64,000 bases of DNA from the NCBI RefSeq assembly GCF_014803895.1, contig NZ_JAAVAU010000017.1, positions 1-64,000 of the forward strand, given 5' to 3'. This DNA is from Lactobacillus sp. Its GTDB lineage: Bacteria; Bacillota; Bacilli; Lactobacillales; Lactobacillaceae. Position numbers and translations under genes: made by a program. A model generated the notes under the pieces. The model worked only from the letters and a program-made list of their open reading frames with translations. It ran no database searches and had not been told where the DNA came from. Of the stretch, positions 57,286 to 64,000 are shown one piece after another (positions within the stretch are counted from its first letter, which is position 1; each line of letters begins with the position of its first letter).

Positions 57286-57830
57286 GAATTATAGCTGGAA
57301 AATACGCTAAACGAAATCTATACACTTTAAAAAGTAATGCAACACGACCAACCAGTGACAAAGTTAAAGGATCACTTTTTAATACAATGGGTCAGTTTTT
57401 TGATGGCGGCCAGGTATTAGATTTATATGCTGGGAGTGGTGCATTAGGAATTGAAGCAGTTTCTCGTGGTTATGATCAAGCTACTTTAGTTGATATCAGC
57501 GGACAAGCTTGCGACGTTATTAAAAAAAACGTTGAATTGACGAAAGAAATTGATAAGTTTGATGTTTTGCGTATGCGTGATACTCGAGCGCTAAAAGTTT
57601 TTCAAGAAAATAATAAAAAGTTTGATTTAGTATTTTTAGATCCACCATATGCAAAGGAAAAAATTGTAAAAATTATGCTCCTTTTACTGAAATATAATTT
57701 ACTTAATCAGAATGCATGGGTGGTAGCAGAAACTGATGAGCATACTGAATTACCAGATGTAGATGGCTTTACTATAATTAAAGACCATCATTTGGGAAGA
57801 ACTAAAGTTAAAATTTATGAAAGGAATTAA
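57282..57830 (+). CDS. rsmD: 16S rRNA (guanine-966-N2) methyltransferase RsmD
   Basis: 182 residues. SAM motif VLDLYAGSGALGIEAVSRG (about 45-63) and catalytic motif FLDPPY; N-terminus MRIIAGKYAKRNL typical. Starts at TTG with GGGAGGA upstream, overlapping ylbG by 4 bases. Followed 2 bases later by coaD, the usual pair. Confidence 0.95.
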   Translation: MRIIAGKYAKRNLYTLKSNATRPTSDKVKGSLFNTMGQFFDGGQVLDLYAGSGALGIEAVSRGYDQATLVDISGQACDVIKKNVELTKEIDKFDVLRMRDTRALKVFQENNKKFDLVFLDPPYAKEKIVKIMLLLLKYNLLNQNAWVVAETDEHTELPDVDGFTIIKDHHLGRTKVKIYERN

Positions 57831-57832
57831 AT

Positions 57833-58336
57833 ATGGTTAAAGCCATCTTTCCAGGGAGCTTTGATCCAATTACTAATGGCCATTTAGAGACAGTAAAAAT
57901 TGCTACTCAAATGTTTGAAAAAGTATATTTTGTAGTAATGACCAATACTAATAAAAAATACTTATTTTCTGAACATGAACGTTTAACACTGGCAAATGAT
58001 GTTTTAAAAGATGACTCTAATGTAGAAGTTATTTCCGAACCAGCAGATTTGACCGTTAATGTTGCTCGTAAATTAGGGGCTAGTGCAATTGTACGTGGAT
58101 TACGTAATGATGCAGATTTTAACTATGAAAGAGAAATTGCTGCAATAAATAAAACATTGGCTCCAGAATTAAATACGGTGTTACTTTTAACAAGCCCTGA
58201 AAATAGTTTTATTTCATCTAGTATGATTAAAGAAACTGCTGTGTTTGGGGGAGATATCTCAAAATTGGTGCCAGATGCAGTTGCGAAGGCTTTAAAAGAA
58301 AAAATGAAAGAAATAACTAATGAAGAAAAAGAATAA
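57833..58336 (+). CDS. coaD: Phosphopantetheine adenylyltransferase
   Basis: Penultimate step of coenzyme A synthesis. 167 residues, nucleotidyltransferase fold: GSFDPITNGHLE carrying the T/H-x-G-H motif, KYLFSEHERL, IVRGLRNDADFNYE, and SSSMIKE. AAAGGA before the ATG. The 3' end overlaps the next gene by 17 bases. Confidence 0.96.
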   Translation: MVKAIFPGSFDPITNGHLETVKIATQMFEKVYFVVMTNTNKKYLFSEHERLTLANDVLKDDSNVEVISEPADLTVNVARKLGASAIVRGLRNDADFNYEREIAAINKTLAPELNTVLLLTSPENSFISSSMIKETAVFGGDISKLVPDAVAKALKEKMKEITNEEKE

Positions 58337-59351
58337 TTCGAGATTACAAAAATGGTTGCTTGGTTTAGCAGCTTTTTTTGTAGTAATAGTAATCTGTTTG
58401 TGGCCGACTAATTATTATATTGAAGCGCCAGGAAGCGCAGATCAAATAAGCCAATATATTAAATCGCCAGCTAAGAAGGCTAATCGTAACTTTTACTTAG
58501 TCACAGTAAGTGAACGGCGAGCGGTAGTAATAGATTACTTGTTAAGTTTTTTTAATAAAAATGAAAGTCGTTACTCTAAAGATGAATTAATGGGTAATCA
58601 AACTAACGCTGCTTATAATCAAATGCAGCAGTATTATATGGAAAATAGTCAAAATAATGCTAAGTATTATGCTGCTAAAAAGGCTGGTATCTATCATAAA
58701 CGAAAGTATTTAGGCGTTTATGTAATGGATATAATGACTAACTCAACTTTTAAAAATAAGCTTAAAATTGGAGATACAGTCACTAAAGTTAATGGCAACA
58801 AGTTTGAATCGACTAAGAAGTTAATTTCTTATATTCAAAAACAAAAAGTTAAAAGTAAAATTACTGTTGAAGTTTTACGAAATGGTAAATACTATACTTA
58901 TAGTGGTAAAGTAGTTAGATTAAAATCAACCAAGAAAAATGGTATAGGAATTCAATTGGTGGATCATACCCAAGTTGTAACTAAACCAAAGATTAAAATT
59001 GACGTCGCTGGTATCGGTGGTCCATCAGCTGGATTAATGTTCACTCTTGAAATGTATCAGATTTTTACTAATAAAAATCTAAGTAATAATCAAAAAATTG
59101 CTGGTACGGGAACGATTGATGAAAATGGTAAAGTTGGAATGATTGGTGGAGTAGATAAAAAAGTTATAGCCGCAAGTAAACAGGGAATAAAAATTTTCTT
59201 TGCACCAACAGATCAACCTGCTGGTGTCAAAAAAAGTGAAACAAACTATGCCGAAGCGGTTAAAACTGCTAAGAGGATTCACACTAAAATGAAGATAGTA
59301 CCTGTTGCTACTTTTGATGATGCATTGAGATATTTAGAAAATTTAAAATAA
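58320..59351 (+). CDS. SepM/YlbL-like membrane serine protease (PDZ and Lon-type domain)
   Basis: 343 residues: one N-terminal membrane helix (about 11-29), a PDZ domain (about 125-210) and a C-terminal S16 Lon-like protease domain. The catalytic serine is in GGPSAGLMF (about 236) and the lysine in GVDKKVIAA (about 281). SepM in streptococci trims the competence pheromone and YlbL in Bacillus degrades membrane proteins. It lies directly before comEA, but a terminator separates them. Confidence 0.9.
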   Translation: MKKKNNSRLQKWLLGLAAFFVVIVICLWPTNYYIEAPGSADQISQYIKSPAKKANRNFYLVTVSERRAVVIDYLLSFFNKNESRYSKDELMGNQTNAAYNQMQQYYMENSQNNAKYYAAKKAGIYHKRKYLGVYVMDIMTNSTFKNKLKIGDTVTKVNGNKFESTKKLISYIQKQKVKSKITVEVLRNGKYYTYSGKVVRLKSTKKNGIGIQLVDHTQVVTKPKIKIDVAGIGGPSAGLMFTLEMYQIFTNKNLSNNQKIAGTGTIDENGKVGMIGGVDKKVIAASKQGIKIFFAPTDQPAGVKKSETNYAEAVKTAKRIHTKMKIVPVATFDDALRYLENLK

Positions 59352-59352
59352 G

Positions 59353-59388
59353 AAAAAACACGATGATTAAAAAATATCATCGTGTTTT
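59353..59388 (+). terminator. Terminator of the ylbG-coaD-protease operon
   Basis: AAAACACGATGAT pairs with ATCATCGTGTTTT, followed by T. Confidence 0.82.
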
Positions 59389-59396
59389 TACGTATA
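59389..59396 (+). promoter_or_regulatory. Possible competence sigma-factor (com-box) element
   Basis: TACGTATA matches 7 of 8 bases of the streptococcal ComX/SigX box TACGAATA, is preceded by a T-run as in those promoters, and lies 20 bases before the comEA start. Confidence 0.45.
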
Positions 59397-59416
59397 AAGA
59401 ATGTGAGGTGATTAAT

Positions 59417-60112
59417 ATGGATTTTAAAAAATTAAAAGAATTTTTAATTGAGAAAAAATTATACATAGGCGTAGCTATTTTACTATGCATTGGTGGAGTT
59501 ATGTATTTTCAAAACAAAACAGAAAGTAGGGTTGACAATTCAGACTTAGTAACTGAACAAGTTGATCAAAAATACGAAAGTCAAACTTCTAGTAGTGAAA
59601 AAAGTAGCACCGCTCATTCTCGTAGTATGCAACAATCTCAACAAGATACAGTAACATGTGATATTTCTGGGGCTGTAAAACATCCTGGTGTATATACCTT
59701 AAAAAATGGTGCAAGATTAAATGATTTATTATCAGCAGCTGGAGGAATAATTAAGCAGGCAAATTTGAAAAATATCAATCGAGCATTGTTGCTAAAAGAT
59801 CAAGATCAAATATACGTCCCTCATAAGGGAGAAAAGGTTCCTGCTATTACAAGCTCATCGACTGGATCTTCAGTTGATTCACCTACTGCATCATCCTCAT
59901 CAGCTACAAGTTCTTCTGAAGAAAAAGTAAATATTAATACTGCATCAGTTCAAGATTTACAAAAACTTTCTGGAATTGGAGAAAAGCGTGCTGAACAGAT
60001 TATTAGTTATCGAGAACAAAATGGAAATTTTAAATCTATTGAAGATTTAACTAAGATATCTGGAATTGGGGAAAAAACTCTTGAAAAGCTTAAAGATCAA
60101 TTGGAATTATAA
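59417..60112 (+). CDS. comEA: Competence protein ComEA (DNA receptor)
   Basis: Membrane-bound DNA-binding receptor of the transformation machinery. 231 residues: one membrane helix (about 14-31), SLBB-like domain (about 75-155, CDISGAVKHPGVYTL), serine-rich linker, and two helix-hairpin-helix motifs (LSGIGEKRAEQII and ISGIGEKTLEKL). The ATG at 59417 follows GAGGTGA; an in-frame extension to 59363 runs through the terminator. comEC overlaps its 3' end. Confidence 0.94.
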   Translation: MDFKKLKEFLIEKKLYIGVAILLCIGGVMYFQNKTESRVDNSDLVTEQVDQKYESQTSSSEKSSTAHSRSMQQSQQDTVTCDISGAVKHPGVYTLKNGARLNDLLSAAGGIIKQANLKNINRALLLKDQDQIYVPHKGEKVPAITSSSTGSSVDSPTASSSSATSSSEEKVNINTASVQDLQKLSGIGEKRAEQIISYREQNGNFKSIEDLTKISGIGEKTLEKLKDQLEL

Positions 60113-62357
60113 TTATGTTCAACCGGGTTTTATTTTTTTACTTGCTATTGCTTGTACAGTATTATCTTTTTTGCTTTTTCAAGCACAAGAATTTGGACAT
60201 TACATAATTGGAATAACAATTTTTATTTATTTAGTAAGTTTACTTTTTTATAAATTTTCTAAATTGAGGCTAGAAATACTTGTAGTAATAGCTTTATTTG
60301 GACTTATTTCCTATCACCATAAAAATACAGTACTAAAAATCAATTTAAATATGCCATTAAAAATAAATTGTGATCAAGTAAAAATAAATAATTCTTTTTT
60401 ATCAGGAGAAGCTACTTTAGGAAAACAAAAAGTATTACTTTCAATGAAGGCTGACAAAAGAATTGAAGATTTAATTCAAAATGGTAGAAGTTTTTATCTA
60501 ATTAAAATAAAAACTGAGGCCGAGGAAATTGAAAGAGCTACTAACCCAGGCCAATTTGATTTTGCCAATTACTATAGGGGTCGGAGAATAAAGTACCGTT
60601 TGAAGATTAGTGAATATCAAGTATTTTTAAAAAAGCAGACTATTTTAGATAAGCTTCATTTTTGGCGATTTCAAATTCAAAAATATTTAAGGTCAATGCC
60701 GAAGTTAACTTCATTTTTAGCAAGTGAAATGATTTTGGCAGAAAATCCTGATCAAGAGAATAAAACAATTATAAATAATTATCGAGATTTAGGAGTTATT
60801 CATTTATTAAGTATTTCAGGATTACACGTATCATTGTACACAACTGCAATTGGGTTAATGGCTACTTATTGTAAGCGTACTCAAAAAGAGATTATTATAT
60901 ATTGTTTAATATTCTTAATATTAGAGATATTTCTTTCAAAATTTCAGCCTGGGTTTGTGAGGGCTAGTTTAAGTTATGCTTATGGTAAATTTTTTAATCA
61001 GAAAAAAATTCCGATTACTAATGCCGATAAATTAGGAATGGTAGGATTGACTCATTTATTTATTAATCCTACTTTATTTTTATCACCTGGAGCTATTTTA
61101 AGCTATTTATTAGTAACTGGATTAGAGTTAACAAAAAATACTTCGCGATTAAAGCAGGGGTTGCTTTTAAATTTACTAATTCTACCTCTGCTGTTACATT
61201 ATTTCTATAAAGTAAATATTTTAACTCCATTTTTTAATTTCGTGATTGTACCGATTTTTAATTTTGTTTTATTACCATGTACCTTTTTTGCAGTAATTAT
61301 TTTTCCATTTTTACCTAAAATAGTAGATGTGATTGAAGTTATTTTTCAAATTATTATGAATTTTATTGATTGGTTAGCTCAAACTGGCTTAGGAAAAATT
61401 ATTTTTGGGCAAATAAATTGGTGGCAAACTTTATTAGGTATTGTGGTTACTTGTGTTTTTTTAATATATATAAAAAATAAGAAAATTAAGCGTTGGACAT
61501 TTGGTATATTAGGCTTTTCTTATGTAATATTTTTTGTTTTAATTCATTTTCCTTTATACGGGCAAGTTTCGTTTATTGATGTGGGACAAGGGGATAGTAT
61601 TTTAATTACAACACCCATAAATCGCAAAGTATATTTAATTGATACAGGTGGAAAATTGAAATTTGGAAATTATAAGCATAGTGAGCCACAACTTAACCAA
61701 ATTACTATTCCTTTTTTACAAGCACAAGGAATAGAAAAAATTGATGGTGTCTTTTTGTCACATCAAGATGCTGATCATATTGGTGATTTAGCCCCGTTAC
61801 TAGAACAAATTAAAGTAGATAAGTTATATTTTGCGGAGGGGTTAACAAATAATATTAGTTTTCAAAAACGAATTAAAGATAAAGTAAACTGTACAAAGTT
61901 AATACCTCTATTGGCAGGAGATAAAGTTAAAGCTTCAGGAATAACTTTTCATGTGGTATATCCATTTGAACGAGGATTAGGTAAAAATGAAGATTCATTA
62001 TCCTTATTTTTTGAATTAGCTCATCAAAAATGGTTGATGACTGGTGACTTAGATCAAGCAGGTGAACAAAAAATTTTTGAACACTACCCTTCTTTAAAAG
62101 TTGATTATTTTAAGTTAGGACATCATGGGAGTAGAACATCTTCGAATATAGATTTTTTACATGCTATTGAACCTAAAATGGTATTTATTTCTTCTGGTCG
62201 CCAAAATAGATTTGGACATCCTCATATTGAAACTTTAACTACTTTAAAAAAGTTGCATCTTCCATATTTAAACACGCAAGATAGTGGTACAATAACTTGG
62301 ACTTATTCCATTTTTGGCAATCAAAGGATTTATACTTTTTTAAAAAAGGAAAAATAA
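60066..62357 (+). CDS. comEC: Competence protein ComEC (DNA uptake channel)
   Basis: Forms the membrane channel for single-stranded DNA uptake. Up to 763 residues: N-terminal hydrophobic and OB-like region, the Competence domain with many helices (SISGLHVSLYT near 260), and a C-terminal metallo-beta-lactamase domain (SHQDADHIGDL about 564-574; KLGHHGSRTS). The start is uncertain: no ATG exists in frame near the 5' end, and TTG 60066 or TTG 60081 inside comEA are the candidates. The gene is otherwise intact. Confidence 0.9.
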   Translation: MGKKLLKSLKINWNYNYVQPGFIFLLAIACTVLSFLLFQAQEFGHYIIGITIFIYLVSLLFYKFSKLRLEILVVIALFGLISYHHKNTVLKINLNMPLKINCDQVKINNSFLSGEATLGKQKVLLSMKADKRIEDLIQNGRSFYLIKIKTEAEEIERATNPGQFDFANYYRGRRIKYRLKISEYQVFLKKQTILDKLHFWRFQIQKYLRSMPKLTSFLASEMILAENPDQENKTIINNYRDLGVIHLLSISGLHVSLYTTAIGLMATYCKRTQKEIIIYCLIFLILEIFLSKFQPGFVRASLSYAYGKFFNQKKIPITNADKLGMVGLTHLFINPTLFLSPGAILSYLLVTGLELTKNTSRLKQGLLLNLLILPLLLHYFYKVNILTPFFNFVIVPIFNFVLLPCTFFAVIIFPFLPKIVDVIEVIFQIIMNFIDWLAQTGLGKIIFGQINWWQTLLGIVVTCVFLIYIKNKKIKRWTFGILGFSYVIFFVLIHFPLYGQVSFIDVGQGDSILITTPINRKVYLIDTGGKLKFGNYKHSEPQLNQITIPFLQAQGIEKIDGVFLSHQDADHIGDLAPLLEQIKVDKLYFAEGLTNNISFQKRIKDKVNCTKLIPLLAGDKVKASGITFHVVYPFERGLGKNEDSLSLFFELAHQKWLMTGDLDQAGEQKIFEHYPSLKVDYFKLGHHGSRTSSNIDFLHAIEPKMVFISSGRQNRFGHPHIETLTTLKKLHLPYLNTQDSGTITWTYSIFGNQRIYTFLKKEK

Positions 62358-63346
62358 TGACTCTTTTAAAGCTTTTTAAACAAACTCATCCTCAAACAAA
62401 AAATATCTTAATTGAGGGTGGGGATGCATTTTTTAATAATTATTTAGCACAAAATTATGCTCAGCAACTACAGTTTAAGGATTTTGAATTTATTACAGTA
62501 GATTGTAATGAAGACGGAATTGATGAATTAATAGCTACCTTGACAGAATCTTCATTGTTTGGTGAACGTAAGTTAGTAGTGGTAAAAAATCCTTTTTTTC
62601 TAACTCCGAAGGTTGCAGCTAAGTTTAAGAAAAAAATTAAACAGTTAGAAAAAATTATTGATCATTTAAATGAATTAGATGACATTATAATATTTGTTGC
62701 TAATTATGATAAATTAGATCGACGCAAAAAAATTACTAAGTGTCTTATTAATCAGGTTAATGTAATAAATACAGCACTAAAACCTTACGAAATAAGTGGG
62801 GTGATAAAGGCTATTTCGAAAGAAGAGGGTTTTCAATTCACTAATCGGGCTCTACAAATTTTATTGCAACGTAGTGATCAAGTATTAGACTCGGTTTTAA
62901 GTAATTATATTAAATTAAAAAATATTTGTGATACTGATCATCGTATTACTGAAACTTTAGTTGAGCAAAATATTGATCGGTCTTTATCAGAAAATATTTT
63001 TGAAATTTTATCGACGGCGTTTAAAGGAAATATTGCTCAAGCAATCCAACGCTTAAATGATCACTTACTTGAGGGAAATAACGTAGTACAATTAATAGCA
63101 ATTTTTGAAAGTCAAATAGAATTTTTACTATGTGTAAAAACTCTGGAAAATAGAAAATGGAGTAAGGATCAAATTACAAAAGAATTAGGTGCTAATCCTT
63201 ATCGGGTAAAATTTGCTATGCAAAATAGGGTATCGTTAAGCAAGCTTAAAAAATTGATGACGCAAATTATTGAGTTGGATTTTAACTATAAAATGGGAAA
63301 TTATCATGGTGATGAATTTTTAAAATTATTTTTATTAAATATATAA
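62357..63346 (+). CDS. holA: DNA polymerase III delta subunit
   Basis: Clamp-loader subunit that opens the beta clamp. 329 residues with the AAA+-like delta fold: N-terminal ILIEGGDAFFNNY, LTESSLFGERKLVVVKNP, and the helical C-terminal collar (SENIFEILSTAFKGNIAQAI). The ATG at 62357 follows AAGGA and overlaps the comEC stop (TAATG). Placement after comEC and before rpsT is typical. Confidence 0.93.
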   Translation: MTLLKLFKQTHPQTKNILIEGGDAFFNNYLAQNYAQQLQFKDFEFITVDCNEDGIDELIATLTESSLFGERKLVVVKNPFFLTPKVAAKFKKKIKQLEKIIDHLNELDDIIIFVANYDKLDRRKKITKCLINQVNVINTALKPYEISGVIKAISKEEGFQFTNRALQILLQRSDQVLDSVLSNYIKLKNICDTDHRITETLVEQNIDRSLSENIFEILSTAFKGNIAQAIQRLNDHLLEGNNVVQLIAIFESQIEFLLCVKTLENRKWSKDQITKELGANPYRVKFAMQNRVSLSKLKKLMTQIIELDFNYKMGNYHGDEFLKLFLLNI

Positions 63347-63352
63347 GTAGCA

Positions 63353-63389
63353 AAAAAGACAAGAAACTAAACTGTTTCTTGTCTTTTTA
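63353..63389. terminator. Bidirectional terminator between holA and rpsT
   Basis: AAAAGACAAGAAAC pairs with GTTTCTTGTCTTTT around TAAACT, with T-runs on both strands. Confidence 0.9.
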
Positions 63390-63407
63390 GGTTAATATTT
63401 TGCTGAA

Positions 63408-63671
63408 TTAGTTCTTTTTAGCAGCAGTTTTCTTAGCCATACGTGACTTGTCGCGATTAGCCTTGTTCTTAGAAATAAGGTGCTTACTTGCAGCCTTATC
63501 TAAAGCACGAGCAGCTTTAACTTCTAAATCGAGGACATCTTTTGCGTCAGCTTCAACAGCTTCGTTGAACTTTCTTACAGCGGTTCTCAATTTACTTAAT
63601 TCGGAAGCATTACGCTTGTTAGCAACTGCATTGGTCTTAACACGCTTAATTGCTTGTTTAATTTGTGGCAT
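63408..63671 (-). CDS. rpsT: 30S ribosomal protein S20
   Basis: 87 residues, basic and helical, with the S20 start [20 protein letters not shown] and tail rich in K and A. Binds 16S rRNA early in 30S assembly. The ATG at 63671 follows GAGGTGA. Single gene with its own promoter. Confidence 0.97.
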   Translation of the reverse strand: MPQIKQAIKRVKTNAVANKRNASELSKLRTAVRKFNEAVEADAKDVLDLEVKAARALDKAASKHLISKNKANRDKSRMAKKTAAKKN

Positions 63672-63707
63672 CAAAATTCACCTCGATAAAATCAGATTTA
63701 CCTGTTA

Positions 63708-63736
63708 ATTATACTTAATAGAAGGTAAAGGTGCAA
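63708..63736 (-). promoter_or_regulatory. Promoter of rpsT
   Basis: Minus strand TTGCAC (63736-63731), 17-bp spacer, TATAAT (63713-63708). Confidence 0.7.
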
Positions 63737-63748
63737 GTGAAATTACGC

Positions 63749-63777
63749 TTGCTTTTTCAAAAAAATCCAGGTAATAT
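63749..63777 (+). promoter_or_regulatory. Promoter of rpsO
   Basis: TTGCTT (63749-63754), 17-bp spacer, TAATAT (63772-63777), divergent from the rpsT promoter. Confidence 0.6.
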
Positions 63778-63792
63778 ATATTCTTGTCAGAA

Positions 63793-63838
63793 CCATTAAC
63801 GCTGTTTCCTCGCTGCCGACGGTTAACGTTGTTAATGG
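63793..63838 (+). promoter_or_regulatory. Structured rpsO leader, probable S15 autoregulatory element
   Basis: CCATTAACG (63793-63801) pairs with CGTT-GTTAATGG (ending 63838) around a GC-richer internal region, about 30 bases before the rpsO start. S15 commonly represses its own translation through leader structures; this identification is by position and fold. Confidence 0.55.
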
Positions 63839-63867
63839 CAATTTAAAGAAAGAAAGGTTTTTTTCGA

Positions 63868-64000
63868 ATGGCTATTACAAAAGAAAAGAAAGATGAATTA
63901 ATTAAGAAGTTTGCACGCCACGATGGCGATACTGGTTCACCAGAAGTACAAATTGCTTTGCTTACTGATGATATTAACAACTTGAACGCCCACTTAAAGG
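63868..64000 (+). CDS. rpsO: 30S ribosomal protein S15 (5' part, cut by window end)
   Basis: The first 44 codons are present: [20 protein letters not shown] and the conserved [17 protein letters not shown]-x-L-x-x-H region start. AAAGG lies 11 bases before the ATG. The rest lies beyond the window. Confidence 0.95.
   Translation, partial: MAITKEKKDELIKKFARHDGDTGSPEVQIALLTDDINNLNAHLK

Overview
The window is a low-GC Firmicute chromosome segment that reads as a Lactobacillus of the acidophilus/gasseri/johnsonii type. The genus call rests on the full lactobacillus-style division cluster (DUF3397, mraZ through divIVA, ileS), DUF1831 lying between a cysteine desulfurase and mnmA, DUF4044, RpoY with RNase J, T-boxes in front of valS and ileS, and a secreted coiled-coil protein anchored by SLAP repeats. 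The species is not certain from sequence alone. No rRNA, tRNA, CRISPR array, insertion sequence or prophage was seen. Almost all of it is core genome; the main accessory stretch is about 10.3-16.0 kb.

Layout. 0.1-3.9 kb (mostly minus strand): a universal stress protein, a small membrane protein, 6S RNA, rarA, a YueI-like gene and rpsD with a structured leader. 4.0-10.2 kb: ezrA, cysteine desulfurase plus thiI, an unknown membrane-anchored protein and an RsuA-type pseudouridine synthase. 10.3-16.0 kb: a 1095-residue SLAP-anchored surface protein with a CAP-like insert, and a polytopic GT-C-like membrane protein. 16.0-24.1 kb: T-box, valS, folC, a HAD hydrolase, radC and mreBCD, then a 41-residue DUF4044 gene on the minus strand. 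24.4-41.7 kb: DUF3397, mraZ, rsmH, ftsL, PBP2, mraY, murD, murG, divIB, ftsA, ftsZ, sepF, yggT, ylmH, divIVA, T-box, ileS and a cold-shock-like protein.

41.7-49.8 kb: Nudix hydrolase, small membrane protein, mtnN, a second cysteine desulfurase, DUF1831, mnmA, a histidine phosphatase, a TPR protein and recD2. 49.9-53.5 kb (minus): diacylglycerol kinase, RNase J, rpoY and def. 53.6-63.3 kb: typA behind a structured leader, ftsW, ylbG, rsmD, coaD, a SepM-like protease, comEA, comEC and holA. The right edge has divergent rpsT and rpsO, the latter cut by the window end.

How it fits together. The window joins cell-wall precursor synthesis, elongation (MreBCD) and division (FtsAZ, FtsW, PBP2, EzrA, SepF, DivIVA) with translation (two synthetases, S4, S15, S20, deformylase, TypA). 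It also holds the two sulfur-relay pairs for tRNA thiolation: NifS-ThiI for s4U8 and NifS-MnmA for s2U34. The most interesting signal is that all three promoters serving these thiolation genes carry the same palindrome, CTTAC-N5-GTAAG, starting directly after the -35 hexamer of a 16-bp spacer. This suggests an undescribed repressor-controlled tRNA-thiolation regulon.
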